Shown here: positions 9,546 to 21,368 of the stretch, piece by piece
How positions within the stretch are numbered: position 1 is the stretch's first letter
How the letters are laid out: each line of letters opens with the position of its first letter
Source of the DNA: Incurvaria masculella
Taxonomy: Eukaryota; Arthropoda; Insecta; Lepidoptera; Incurvariidae
Length of the DNA: 64,000 nt
Assembly: GCA_946894095.1 (NCBI GenBank)
Contig: OX335651.1
Location: forward strand, 14,902,501-14,966,500
Reading direction: 5' to 3'
Notes under the pieces: generated by a model
What the model was told of the DNA's origin: nothing
What the model saw: only the letters and a program-made list of their open reading frames with translations
Databases searched by the model: none
Made by a program: the position numbers and the translations under genes

Positions 9546-12500
9546 ATGGCTTCCGGTCCATCCACCGGCCGTAAAGATGAGACCTTCAATGAGTTCTACA
9601 CTGAGGTAACCTCAATATTTTATCCTGCAATTACGTTCACGTTGGTAAGGTTCATATCTTGATCCATCATTAATTTCCCAACCGACATTTTCTCAAAAGA
9701 TGCACTACACGAGATAGGTGCTGTTTTTATGTAAATTAAGTTTTACCTCCATTATGTCTGTATTTTAATATACCATTTTGATCACATATTAGGCCTCCTG
9801 TTTTCTCCTCGCGACTGGTAAGCTAGTCCTATATTGTCCGTCTGGATTCAGCGGTGTCGTATATAAAATATAAGAATGTAACCGGAATAAAGGCCAACCT
9901 GGGTTATGAAAACGTTTAGAAACCGTTACGGACGGGGTAAGAAGGTACACGAAGTTACATAAAAAATGTAGGTATTCCTGTATTTAGATGCAAATATGTG
10001 ATTTTGAACGTGTAGAAAAATCTTCTGAACATTGTTTATGTTTCACTCTCCAATTGCGACTACAGTTAAGTACTTATAGACAACATAACATGGTCGTCTC
10101 GGTTTGAATTAGCCTGCTGTGGAAGCGAGAAAGAACATGTGAACATGTAAACTCATAAAGTGGAAGAGGAAACAAGATGCCAACAGTTGCAATAGTGCGT
10201 GTGTCTTGCCACATGCAAGACAATGCGCATTAACATGCAGCAGATATTCTACGAGGAAAAAGGTATGCAATCGGCATACAAGGTTAAAAACCAATTTGAC
10301 CTAAAGAATTAGTAATTTTTCATAAATGATTGTGAGTTGATAAAACTATTGTCTAAATGTGCATATTTCCGAAGAGAATTTTGAGTTTATATGACCTATT
10401 GAAAACAAAAGCGTGTAGGTTAAAAATGTCATTGGTATATTATGTCAATTTTAAATGACACTTTGCATGACAAGGAACAAACCATGGTTCTAAGAGTGAA
10501 CATGTTTTAACAAACAGAAACATCAGGCAAGTTCCTAATGGTTAAGCGGGCAAAAATATAGTTTTGGCTACTATTTATGCGGGGCGGTGTCGATGTTACC
10601 TCGACGTAGCGATCTGACTAGCCAGTCAGTATGACTGGACAGCGTCTCGCTTAACTTTCAAGGCCACCACATTTAGCACAAACAGGTTACCCACCCGTGC
10701 CCATAATATTTTTCTCTTACGAACTCAAATATTGCAATTTTGCAAAGGTTTCAGTCAAAAATGCTCAGAATAATTGTGGATGTGCCCTGGTACATCACAA
10801 ATTACTCACTGCACGATGGCTTATCTATCCCTACAGTCACAGAAGAAGCTAAAAAACTAACACAACGTTATAAAGAGTGCATTAAAACTAACCTAAACTT
10901 CCTGGCTACCCACCTGATGGATGAAAAGCCCACGTATCGCCGATTGAAGAGAAGAATTCCTCATGACCTCATAGCTGATGATGATGATCCTTTCACCTTC
11001 GTAAACTATTAGGTTGCTTACTGTAAGCAATCCTAGAAAGCCAACACTAAAAATTCACATAACTATTACTGAATGTTCAAATATGCAACAGATTGTAATA
11101 TAAAAGGAAGAAAAAAAAATTTGGCTACATTATATTATGATTGCAGGTGAAAGAGATAGAAAAGCGCGACTCAGTGCTAACTCCAAAGCAGCAAATAGAC
11201 CGTCTTCTGCGGCCCGGCTCCACCTATTTCAACCTGAACCCGTTTGAGGTGCTGCAATGCGATCCAGACTCCTCTGTCGACGAGCTCAAGAAGAAGTACC
11301 GTCGCTTCTCTATCCTCGTGCATCCTGACAAAAACATGGTAAGTATTGGATCGATTTTCGCAGACGGCCGCTAAGCGGTTGTCTCTGTGTCTTAGATCGC
11401 TGGCCTGGGTTCTGCACCTGACTATCAAGTTTATTATTTTTGGAGTAGTCTCATGAAACAAAATGGTTACTTCCTAATACATAGACTACATAATTCGGAC
11501 TAATAATTATAGTCCGAATTATGTCATAATGTTGTATCATAATTCATAGACATTCTGTGGTAAAAGTCTGATCAATGGTAAATAGTGATACAGCCGCAAG
11601 GCCAGTTTAGGAGGTATTGTTTGTTGCACAAGAACTTATCAGTTGTTGATATTATTTGCGTTTAGTCACATAAAAAAAATATATATATATATTATTTCCA
11701 GCATTTTAAGTTCCTGTAAACATTTCTGTCTGCATATGTTTGTGTAAATAAATAAATAGATTCCGTTAAGTTTTTATATTATGTTAGCTTTGTTTTAATT
11801 CTTAAATTACTGATACCTCACCTACTGTCATATTTGCCTAAAATGGCACATGGGAACTACATGCAATGCCAGGAACCCTACTACAAATGCTATCAAGCAA
11901 AAAATACTTTGGCAGGCGAAGGTGCCATCTCGATAGACATGAATTGTTAATATAATAACGAATTATGGAGGCACTATGGCACTAGCTGCTATGCCAGAAT
12001 AAATCTTTTATATGGATGGCTACATTGAACTGGATGGAAATCATAGAAAAAAAATTCAAGCTTCAATCAAGACTTAGAAATCACTATGAGCCAATGATGA
12101 ACAAGAATTCAACACTTATTATGAGGGCTCTTTTCGATTTTGAATTGTAGTGAAAATTTTACTATTTGTGATAAATTTCAAGGATGCATTTGTGATTAAT
12201 TCTAACTTTCAATCCACCTGACCACTAAAAATGTATATAGCTGTATATTTTTGCCTTAATGTTCTTGTATACATGTTATTTATTTCCCTTCAAGGTATAA
12301 CTTGTATTTCTTGATTAGAAAACAAATATTAACTTCTGTACTTAGGACATTCATTAAAACCTACAAAGAAATATTAAATAGAAGTTTTTAATTTGTGGAT
12401 CTACTATTAAAAGGGCATGATCTTGTGCCGAATTCCTAGTGGTATGTATGACGGTTACATCCGTCATGTAATTTTATCCACAGATTGGGAAGGAACGGAT

Positions 12501-15500
12501 GCGCGGAGCTCTGCTGACAGGTGACATGGGTAAGAGAAGCGGCAGTATAAAAAATATTGAAATCCTGTACAGGAACAGAAGCTTATACAAAAATTCAAGC
12601 AACATCTCATTTGGGTTTACGCTTGTATTAATGCGCAATCCTTTTTTTTTTTAATGATTAATCTTAATCGAAAGAAAAACTTTGTTCCATTATTTGAATC
12701 TCTGCGTAACTTGGGAGGAAGATCTTTGATCGTTAACTGAATATGAAGCATTTTTAACCAGATTAACCAGCAATGAATGTTGACCTCGCATGGATGTCAT
12801 TTTGGCTAACGGTGTAATGAACATTCAGCGACTCCAAAAGTATTTGTGTAACAGAATATTAAACATATATTATGTTAGGTAAGCCCTTACCTTGATGTAC
12901 TAAGTTGTCGAGGAAAAATGGTTTTCATTGCAGGATGATGCAGAGAGAGCTCAGCAGGCGTTCGAAATAGTTAACCGAGCATGGAAAACTCTTGAAAGTG
13001 AGGAAACCAGAAAGAAATGCCTTGAAATATATCAAGAAGCCAAGGAAAGAACTGAATACATGGTAAAAAAAATCGTAATATCCTATAGATATGTGATTGT
13101 TTCCTTAATTACGATACAAAGAGAAAAAGTATTTTGTAAAATTGAGAAAAAAAAAACCGAATTGTCATTTCAGCATTCAAAATTCTCATCATACAAACCA
13201 TTTTTTGTATAAACCAATATCACATTAAAACTTGGAAATTTAAGAAGGTGTTGACGCTGATGCCAAATACGATTTTGGGGACAAAGGCAATATATTTGAA
13301 TTAAAAATCGTAAAATCCTTAATGCAAGTTTTACATTACAACAATGTATTTATAATTGTGGACACTGTTATTAGGAGGCATTCGTTATGGGAGTAGGAAC
13401 TCCGGGAGTTATACGATTCTTTAGAATTTTGTGCTGAGCTTTTCTTTTTCTTAAAGTGATTAAACCTCAACAATGAAATTATGAGTTCCCCTATGAAATA
13501 ATTTTGGATTTACAGAAAGGAAGATACAGTTATAATGTGGGATTTGCGTTATTCAATTCGTGGCACATGTATACATGTATACGGGTATACATGGCACTTT
13601 AACTGACAGAAAACTAAGTAGGAACTTTTTAAGGACAGAATTAATTCTCATGAATTATAATTTTCCCATACTTTTTTCTACCCTCCACTTAAGCGTTACC
13701 CTGTGGTAATGTACCCTGGTTAAGCACTGTGTTATTGTCACCGTGACATCGAGCTACAGATTTCGATTCGGGACTACTCACAACACCCAATTCGAACATA
13801 CCACAGATGGTCACATAAAAAAACAAAGGTTTCATTCAAATTAAATATGTTCACACTGCATGGAACACATAACAGAAGCCTAAGTACGCTACTAGATAAC
13901 TACACTTTTAGTTAACTACGCTCAAAACTGAGTTATACGGAAAATGAGAAAAATGTCAACAATGTACCTGAAATTGAAAGAAAAACTATTATATTTCAGA
14001 TAGAAGAAAAACGAAAAAAGCAACGCAAAGAAGGTAAATCCTCGGAGGGCATCCCAGAGGATGATCCAGACAAATTCAAGCATTCTGTATATGTCATGAC
14101 CATGAAAGTAAGTTAATCAATAGTCATTTACTATAATTAAACTGATAATTTGCTCGCAGATGAAACAATGCCCAACCGTTATTTGCCTAACTTAAGCAAA
14201 TAAAAAAACATTGGCATGCACTTATCTCAACACATCACAGAAATCTTTGAAAATATTTTCAACAATGTTTTGTTATTTTCCCAAGTTTTGGTTTATAGGA
14301 AGTTGACATGAGTCAACCACTGGGTACCTTGAGGCTAAATTTCAGATGATGATATTTTCTTTTTCATGGTTAAGATTGAAGAATATATATTTTTTTCACT
14401 GGGCACAAGCAGCAAAAATAGCAGCCTATCTGCATTCTGAGGTGAGCTTTGGTGGAAGTTTCTGTCATGAGGAAACGGAAAGGCTGTTTAACATTTTATG
14501 TAATTGCGGAGCCATAGGATGCAAAAGAAGTATCCATCTCGACGGTTAGATAAGGCTCCCGGAAGAGTATTTTGATGAGACTGGACATGGATAACTAATA
14601 TCACACGTACTGTCATTATATTAGCCCAACACATCGCATTCCTAAAGGAAATGAGTCCCAAGCCAGGATCTGCCCCAAATGTGAGCCCGGCAACATTAAA
14701 CTGGATAGAAAACCTGAACAAAATAATGTTGCCACTTGACCATCTTTCATTATTAACCTTATGCTTAACCTGATCAACTAGTTAGTCTTACCGTAAACCT
14801 GCAGCTATATTCAGATTACGGTGAACGCTCCCCAAAAGATAACTATCACATTTTATCATCAGTGTGGTACTGGAGAGTGAACTACAAGGGGGTAAAGCCA
14901 CATCAGATTTTTGCCAGGACACAGCGATGCCGGATACCAATTCTGGATTTTCCAGCATGGCACCCAGTTGGCTAATCTGTGGTGTCCATAAACATCCTCT
15001 TACGATAATGTCGTGTTATTGCAGCTATTTGCCGACATGGAGCGGAAGCGGCAGCACTTGGAGACTCGCGACCAGGAGGAGAGGAAGAGGAAACGTGAGG
15101 CAGAGATCGAAGAGGAAGAGACACACTCTCTCGAGAAGGAGTGGGCGAAGAACTTCGAGGTGAGAGCTACTCAACAATCTTCTTAAGAAGTTGACAGATA
15201 TTATCACTGCACGCTACAATGCGATTTAAATAAGAGTAGGACGGGGCTCGTGACTAACTTCACTCGAATTTGCTAAGGAAAGTACGCGGCAACACCGCAG
15301 CAATGTACTAAAATTTGTGAAGTGAAGTTAGCGTTTTATCAGTTTGACATTCAAAATGACGGTGATCCTATCCTATTCTTATTTGAATCGCATTGTACAC
15401 ATGTTGGATCAACCTATTCTCAAGTCTATTTCTCTGTCGCCGATATCTTAGATGCTGGGCGACCACGTGGCTCGTTGGCCGCGCGATTTAAGAGCAGCAC

Positions 15501-16001
15501 AACTCGGTAAAGGGTTGTGTGTTCTTCTGTAATATTCGCTTTTTATATGTCGTTGATGTTGCGTGCCGTTTGTGCCACGCTAACATACACCAATCAATTA
15601 ACAAAATAATTATTTTTTAAAAAGAATTCCATGTTTTTAAAAGATAATTAATCTAAAATTAGAATTCATTGCCAAACAAAAAATATTTTTTATTTGAATT
15701 GGCCAGTTCTGCAGAACGACAATTTTATAGGGAAAGATCAAATATGACTCTAATATATTACTGGTCCCTGTAATTCTGTAGGAAATGTGATATTTCAATA
15801 TTCCTTTAACTTTTATGCTACTATATTACTAATTTATATACTTTATTTAACTTTTATATAATATATTATGTTTGCATGTTTCAGGAGTCTAGGCAAACAA
15901 GAGTTGACAGTTGGAAGACCTTCCAGTCCGGCGGCAAGGAAAAGAAGAAGAAAAAAATAATGGGCTTCAAACCACCGAAACCGAAGCCCGAAGCACGATG
16001 A
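9546..16001 (+). CDS. DNAJC8: DnaJ homolog subfamily C member 8 (DNAJC8/SPF31), six exons
   Basis: J-domain co-chaperone associated with the spliceosome in other animals (family knowledge), so probably nuclear. Coding exons: 9546-9605, 11147-11338, 12934-13062, 14000-14107, 15025-15159 and 15885-16001. All introns are GT-AG and phase 0. The product is 246 aa; human DNAJC8 is about 253. Residues 21-45 include 'EKRDSVLT', the family signature before the J domain. 'YFNLNPFEVLQCDP' opens the J domain, which has the catalytic HPD in 'ILVHPDKN' (end of exon 2). 'DDAERAQQAF' opens exon 3. Exons 4-5 are a highly charged Lys/Arg/Glu helix ('EERKRKREAEIEEEE'). The C terminus has 'RVDSWKTFQ' and a basic 'KEKKKKK' tail, a likely nuclear signal. 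The start ATG has a strong context (AACATGG). The gene is intact. Confidence 0.96.
9606..11146 (+). other. DNAJC8 intron 1 with a Jockey-type LINE tail
   Basis: The intron runs from GAG|GTAACC to TTGCAG|GTGAAA. The only recognisable content is the LINE tail at 10733-11012. The rest is AT-rich with no coding signal. Confidence 0.6.
10733..11012 (+). mobile_element. Jockey-clade LINE, ORF2 C-terminus
   Basis: An intact 90-codon stretch starts 'QRFQSKMLRIIVDVPWYITN', continues with 'LSIPTVTEEAKKLTQRYKE', and ends with an acidic tail before a TAG. This is the typical C-terminal segment of insect Jockey-type reverse transcriptases. It is 5'-truncated, followed by an A-rich stretch at about 11100-11120. 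Confidence 0.82.
11339..12933 (+). other. DNAJC8 intron 2
   Basis: Holds a perfect 15-bp inverted repeat at 11487-11525 (ACATAATTCGGACTA and its complement around a short loop), a reverse SINE tail at 11840-12110, and a short exon-like segment at 12484-12529. Otherwise AT-rich. Confidence 0.55.
11840..12110 (-). mobile_element. SINE tail, degraded
   Basis: The reverse complement carries the common SINE tail blocks: a CCATCCAGTTCAATGTAGCC-like block (plus strand TGGCTACATTGAACTGGATGG at about 12018) and a CCTGGCATTGCATGTAGTTCCCATGTGCC block (11845-11875). The order is kept but internal parts are lost. Confidence 0.55.
13063..13999 (+). other. DNAJC8 intron 3
   Basis: AT-rich intron with no recognised element. 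It runs from ATG|GTAAAA to TTTCAG|ATAGAA. Confidence 0.5.
14578..14760 (-). mobile_element. SINE tail, degraded, in DNAJC8 intron 4
   Basis: The plus strand reads ACTGGACATGGATAACTAATATCACAC, then CATTAAACTGGATAGAAAACC: the reverse complement of the common SINE tail with many substitutions. It lies in the intron 14108-15024, which holds nothing else recognised. Confidence 0.55.
15215..15397 (+). mobile_element. MITE-J copy 1 (TA-ended inverted repeat), DNAJC8 intron 5
   Basis: A 183-bp element. The left end TACAATGCGATTTAAATAAG and the right end (read inward, TACAATGCGATTCAAATAAG) are inverted repeats of about 26 bp. TA at both edges suggests a Tc1/mariner-type non-autonomous element. A second copy is at 41358-41547. 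No coding capacity. Confidence 0.8.
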
Positions 16002-17290
16002 GCTGCCTCGTTAGTTCTTACTGCCTTCCTAGAATAATGCTTTAGTTATTAGTCTTTTTAAAAATAACATTGTTTTCTAAATATCTGAGCAATATACACA
16101 TGCTAAGAGCGCTTAAGCCTGCGTTAAAATGTTTCATAATTCTGTATTTTTTTGGCTATATCTATAAGTACATACTATGAATTGATAAAACGCAATTATA
16201 GTGGCTAATAACTTTCCTTTCCGTTTATGTGTTCTTGGAGAATGAAGAATCTAGTTTCTTTCCATATAATTACTTATATTATAACCCAGATTAAAGACTA
16301 TTCCAAATTTTAAGTTACTGCTATCTATAGATATATAGATTTTCAAAAAGCGTATGGCTTTTCACACGGTGGGAGGAGTTCTTCTCCGATGTTTCGAAGA
16401 GGATTAAATCGATCAAAACGCCCAGATCTATGGAGCAACATTATAACATGTGTTGTTCTAAACTGGTGACAGAAAAAAGGAACTACTATAATAGTGCAGG
16501 GAGACACAAAACAATGATTTTAGTTCTCATGTTGGTGTACTATCGTATCTCAACGCAAACGCGTATTAAACTTTACGTTTTACACATGCTTGAACATTTT
16601 AAGGGTTTGAAGTTAGTAAGGCGTGCTTATAAATTCGAAATGTCCGTCCAAATGCCAAAGCCCTAAAACTCCTTTATTTTGTAACCGCTCTCAGTGAAAT
16701 TTTAAAATTGTATGAATATTATTAATGCAACAATAGAAACACAAGCTAATTGTAAAATAGGTAAAAAATTGTATTGTGGAATAGGTAAGAAGTTATTGGT
16801 ATGCGATCCAATACTTTCTATTATTTAAACCTATATCATTCTTAAGGTTTTGCTTGTATAATGGGCTGTATCAGGTACGCAGCCTAAGTGAAGTGATAAA
16901 TACATTTCAATGGAATGGTCTATCGTCTGGATTCATTTCTAATCGTTTTGTTGGAACATTGGGACAACATTATTAGTTTATACTGTGTAGTCATATTCTT
17001 TCATGCTGTTGAATAAAGCAGTGACCACCTTACACGGATCATTAATGTTAACCCGTCCTCTGCTTGCCCTTAGCGTGCGAGACATGTGTTAAAAAGTTGG
17101 CCATTTTCTGTTTTTATTGCGCAATAAGAAGTCACGGAGTAAACAAATGGAGTAATGGAGTTTATTGTTATATGATATTAGTCAATGGAAAGCACGTTAA
17201 ATATACTATGTGGTTAATTTGAGTTTCAGCGATATCTAATTTTGAAGCATTGTAATTAGTGAAAAAAACTGAAAAAGTATTTGGTCGTGA
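16002..17290 (+). other. DNAJC8 3' flank
   Basis: AT-rich 3'UTR and intergenic DNA. The open frame at 16430-16666 has no recognisable domain. Near 17290-17360 the minus strand carries a tRNA B-box-like GGGTCGAATCC without a convincing cloverleaf. Confidence 0.4.
16290..16295 (+). promoter_or_regulatory. putative DNAJC8 poly(A) signal (ATTAAA)
   Basis: ATTAAA about 290 bases after the DNAJC8 stop. A canonical AATAAA also occurs at 17012-17017. I cannot tell which is used. Confidence 0.4.
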
Positions 17291-17481
17291 CTTTCGTCGG
17301 AAGCAGGATTCGACCCTGCGACCTTTGGAAACTCAATGATATAACGGTAACGTCGTATCCATTAAATACATAAAATTATCAAACTATATGATCATTTAAA
17401 AACAACATAATAGTTAAACTCAAAATCACAGATTTAAAACAGAAACATATTTTTAAAAATTCGGTTATGAGTATTTATTGT

Positions 17482-17905
17482 CAGCCTCGGCAGCCCAGTG
17501 GTGCGACGCCTTGCGATTCGATAAGCTTGGCAAAGCACCTCGATTCTTTACATGTCCTTAGGTACACTTTGTTACACTTGCGCTTACCTCTGACCGCGCT
17601 TGGGTTCTGGATGGGTGACCATTTTCAACCGTTGAGGTTGGCCGTGGTTCGGTTTCCATGTAAAACTGTAGGTTCCCTTCCTTAATAGGTGGAAGGGTTA
17701 ATGGCGCCTGGGCTGGGACCATCGCATTGGATGAACAATGGTCGAAGCGGCAATGAAAATTGTCTGTGTTTTCTATCCAGTTCAATGTAGCCGAGCAATA
17801 TAAAAAAAGTCCTGGCATGGCACCTAGTTCCCATGTGGTGTGTTAGGCTAATATCTGATGGTCAGCTTGGTATTAGCCACCCTTGTCCAGTTACATAAAA
17901 ATAAA
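17482..17905 (+). mobile_element. SINE with 5S-rRNA-like head (variant)
   Basis: The head begins GCAGCCCAGTGGTGCGACGCC and holds the 5S C-box-like TGGATGGGTGACC at about 17608-17620. An extra 60 bp or so near 17540-17600 interrupts it. The common tail follows (GGTCGAAGCGGCAATGAAAA, CCAGTTCAATGTAGCC, TCCTGGCATGGCACCTAG) and ends in TTACATAAAAATAAAAAA. Confidence 0.85.
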
Positions 17906-18534
17906 AAAATCACTTTGTCTTTACCAGCAAACATTATTCAATATTCAATTCAGTTGAATCGAAAACTAAATTTAAATTTAAAGGTGACTTAAATGATGGT
18001 ATTACTTATTAATTCATGTAAGTTATAGCAAAGGTCTAACAGGGCTGACATGGTCACTTCGTTTACCCAAGCCCTTTAAAGTAAAAATAAAAAATTAATA
18101 AAATAGTAGTAGTCAGCAACATCTACCAAATGTAGATGTTGCTGAAACTCAAATTAATGAGATAATGGTAATGTCGTAACCATTAAATAAAAAAAAATAT
18201 CACTATAGTTGCTTGCTGGCCAGTTTCATAAATTCCATACATCCCACAGACCTAGCATGCGATCCCAGTTCTATGATCCATCCCCATACAATTGTCGCTC
18301 CAAATGTGGCAAGGGTAAGCTTTTGGATCATACCTCTTAAAGAACCTGGCTATATTGGTTAATGTACTAGATCATGTGCTAGATCAATTTGATGCGACTG
18401 ACAAGCAAGCAACCCTAGTTTGTTCACCGCCAGGTTAGAGCAGAGGAGTATATTTGGTGTCGACTGAGTCACGTGGTGGCCGCGCAATGGCTTCATGCAG
18501 GCAGCGCTCCTGGGTAAGTGCAGGCAGGCAGGCA
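17906..18534. other. intergenic, nothing firm
   Basis: AT-rich DNA. A short diverged duplicate of 17320-17370 lies near 18150-18200 (GATAATGGTAATGTCGTAACC). A (CAGG)n run is at about 18518-18540. Confidence 0.4.
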
Positions 18535-18975
18535 GGCCGGGCTTCTAGCTGGAGATAGCAGATGGCACTCATGGCTATTTTCAATTGTTGTTTTGGGGGT
18601 CGTCGCTGCCTGCACTTGGTCCCACGTTGAGTTGTTTGTACAACGCCCCCTCAATTCTTGCTACCCTAGCCAGCCTATGTCGCCTATGAAGGTGACGAGG
18701 CGGCCCGGGTGTCAGCAGACCTGCGCAAGCGATGTGGGCGAAAGCAGCAGCACTCTCCGTCGTTCGCTGAGCACGTTGCACTGCAAAAGCACGTGTTTGT
18801 TTTCCTCCATGCAGGCCCTGCACAGAGGACTATCTGTAATTCCGAGTGAATGCAGGTGTTTGTTTAGCAAAAACTTCCTAACTTTTGCCCTATCCAGACT
18901 TATAAGTTTGCGGGCCAGTCCCTTATTTAGGGTAGGTAAAGCCGCCCTAGACTGCCTACAGTCTAGACTCTAGAC
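18535..18975 (-). mobile_element. LINE ORF2 C-terminal domain remnant (R1/I/Jockey type)
   Basis: The minus-strand translation reads 'CRQSRAALPTLNKGLARKLI', 'LDRAKVRKFLLNKHLHSLGI', 'TDSPLCRACMEENKHVLLQC' and then '...VTFIGDIGWLG'. The C-x2-C...H-x4-C pattern and the closing 'GWL' are typical of the zinc-containing tail after RNase H or reverse transcriptase in insect LINEs. Interrupting stops show that it is dead. Confidence 0.75.
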
Positions 18976-19802
18976 GGTTGGCACACCTACTCGCATGTTA
19001 GTTTTAATTAGGCTAGTTTCAATTGTGCGGGGTTCTTGCCTAGGCTAACTTGAATCGTGTTCGAATTTTGATTTTATCCCAAGTCGACGCTGCTACTAGC
19101 GCCGCGGTGGCCGGCGCGCGCACTACACACGTGTGCCCCTTGCTTGCTGGGGCAGTGCATTGCATGTTTCTATCGGCCTTGGACAAGAAATAAATCAATT
19201 TTGTTTCCATTATTTATAGATAGGAACATAAATCCAAACAGATTTAACAACAAATTTAATTTTATTCATTTAACAAGTTAGGGCCCTAGGAGGTAGGTTG
19301 GAATGTACTGACAAACGCTCTTGCAATATCCAGGCCGATACCCATACTATCGACATGATTTTGACAACATCACGCACCTCGCGAAACGTACAATCAACCA
19401 AAGGTTAAAGGATACACTTCCGGTTAAACGTAAAAATGAATGGTGTTTAAATACAACCTCCGATCCAATTTTGTTAGGGTTTTGTTTACTCAGTAGCTAG
19501 TATACATCCTCAACTATGTTTGAATCTATACTCAACAATATAATTGTTTCCAAAAGTCAAAGTAATTCGACTATTCATCTTTTCATTCAACCGGATGTGT
19601 ATCCTAAACTCTTTGTTCGACTGTACAAGAGACAGACACCCAGCAGAACAATTCGGACAATAATCATATTGGTGATCGCTGAGAAGTTCATTGCTCTCTA
19701 GTTACATCATCAACTGATAGTTGTTGATGCGCTCCATCACTTTACAGAGAAGAGAGGTCATGGCTGTTATACTAGGGTTTCTTAAACTTTTTGTAAAAAA
19801 CA
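18976..19802. other. no recognised gene
   Basis: A GC-rich patch at 19085-19160, otherwise AT-rich. No element shared with the rest of the window was seen. Confidence 0.35.
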
Positions 19803-19996
19803 TTTAACCGACTTCAAAGACTAATAGGAGTAATATTATTTCATAAAATTTATGAATGGGCCACCCCTGAGATACACCCTACTGATGAGAAAAAATGTTT
19901 TTCAAATCGGTTGACAATTTGCGGAGATATCTAACATTCATAAAAAAAAATCATACAGAAGAATTGTGAACCTCCTCCTTTTTTGAAGTGGGTAAA
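19803..19996. mobile_element. MITE with TTAACCGACTTCAAA ends
   Basis: The left end TTAACCGACTTCAAA and the right end (read inward TTTACCCACTTCAAAAAAGG) form imperfect inverted repeats around about 165 bp. The 'ACTTCAAAAAAGGAGGAGG' end is a frequent motif in lepidopteran interspersed repeats. Confidence 0.55.
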
Positions 19997-20196
19997 ACAA
20001 ATGACCGACCCTTTCCAAAGCCAATTGACGGGAATGATAACAAGGCATTTAAAAAAAAAGAAGATACACATTTTAATTATCGAAGAAAAAGTACAGTATT
20101 TTAGATCGATTACGCGATTTATTGTCATCATATCAAACATGGACCTCCAGCACTGATGCTACGGACCCTAAATGATGGACGCGTGCAGAGTGGGCA

Positions 20197-20527
20197 GTCT
20201 GAGTTCTCACCGAAATTGGCGTTTACGGCAAACCGATCGACTGGCGTTTTCTCCAAACTCCATACAAGTTTTTACTAGATATTCTGTGGTTTTACTTCTT
20301 CAAGCTGTCCAAGTCAAACGCGGACTTCCGATTTGTATGAAAACGCGGAGTGGACGTAAACGGCAACGTCGACGTATTTACGGCAACGTTGAGTAAGCTG
20401 TCAAATCAAGCTCGGACTCGCAAATGTTAGTTCGCTTAACGCCCGCTGCGCGCGCTCTTCAATTTCTCCATACATTTGAAAACGCCAGTCGATCGGTTTG
20501 CCGTAACGCCAATTTAGGTGACAACTT
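20197..20527 (+). mobile_element. MITE-D copy 1
   Basis: Long inverted termini: GAAATTGGCGTTTACGGCAA followed by ACCGATCGACTGGCGTTTTC on the left and the complement on the right (GAAAACGCCAGTCGATCGGT). Inside lies a TTAA (20434-20437), the empty form of the site occupied by MITE-C at 21736. Non-coding. Confidence 0.82.
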
Positions 20528-20696
20528 AGGGCCGAGTGCACGAAAGGACAAAAAATCAAAATCATCGTCAAAGTATGATCAAACAGGTCACTTTCTATGG
20601 ACACTATGGAAGGAACTCCATGCGGTTCACTAAAAGTGACGTGTTTGAACATTGATCAACTCAGCCGTCTCTTCGTGCAACCGGGGCTTAGACTAC
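20528..20696 (+). mobile_element. MITE-E copy
   Basis: About 168 bp. The left end TTAGGGCCGAGTGCACGAA and the right end (inward CTAAGCCCCGGTTGCACGAA) are imperfect inverted repeats. A nearly identical copy is at 59032-59192. Confidence 0.75.
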
Positions 20697-20733
20697 CGGC
20701 TCTGATCATGCAACTACAATCTGAGCCTCTAGT

Positions 20734-20806
20734 CCCACTTGTCGCCTAAATTGGCGTTTACGCCAAACCGATCGACTAGCGTTTTCGAATGGATGGAGAA
20801 ATTGAA
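20734..20806 (+). mobile_element. MITE-D terminal fragment
   Basis: CCTAAATTGGCGTTTACGCC followed by AAACCGATCGACTAGCGTTT matches one MITE-D terminus only. It abuts the MITE-B/C hybrid. Confidence 0.7.
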
Positions 20807-20814
20807 GAGTGCAT

Positions 20815-21364
20815 GCCCAACCCGGCGGGCCTAACTCATTCGCGGGCACGGTACAAAACCGTGCTGTTGCGCCCTGGGACCTTCTCTGTTTCAAAGAATA
20901 AGACAGGCTCCGTGATGAGGAAGATGCAACATGTCCACAAAAAAGACAATGTGCATAGTGTATGGTTTGGTAAGATTTACGAAAATTTTAATTTAAAAAC
21001 GACTTGTAGCTAAAAGTAAACCACGACCGCTGTAGTAAAAAATCGAACAAAAACCAAATAGATTATAAATCTTGATTAAATAAGCTATGTCTGATGACTA
21101 ATCTTTTTAAGATGTTCTTACTTTATCATTGCGTAATCCACCTCCAAAGTTATTGTATAAAACGCGCGAAAAATGCGACCTTTCGGACCTTATAACTTAG
21201 AAACCAAACACAATTTTACAATGCCAATGGTCATCAGACATCTAGTTCGATCAAATAAAGCTATTTTGAGCAAAATTTTGGATCTCTGACAAGAAATATG
21301 GGCGTCATCTTCTTTCCCCTGTTGTATGGGGAGATGAGAATTTTCTGATACTTACGGGCCGACC
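20815..21364 (+). mobile_element. MITE-B body with a MITE-C right terminus (hybrid)
   Basis: From CCCAACCCGGCGGG to about 21330 it matches the intact MITE-B copies at 59820 and 52192. After the shared block TTGTATGGGGAG it reads AATTTTCTGATACTTACGGG CCGACC, the MITE-C terminus, instead of the MITE-B end GCGGGTTGGGCCACC. A TTAA follows at 21365-21368. Confidence 0.8.
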
Positions 21365-21368
21365 TTAA

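Noticed and set aside
13063..13212. Continuation of DNAJC8 exon 3 past 13062
   Set aside because: The frame stays open by chance into the intron. A donor at 13063 and the conserved exon 4 start at 14000 explain the protein.
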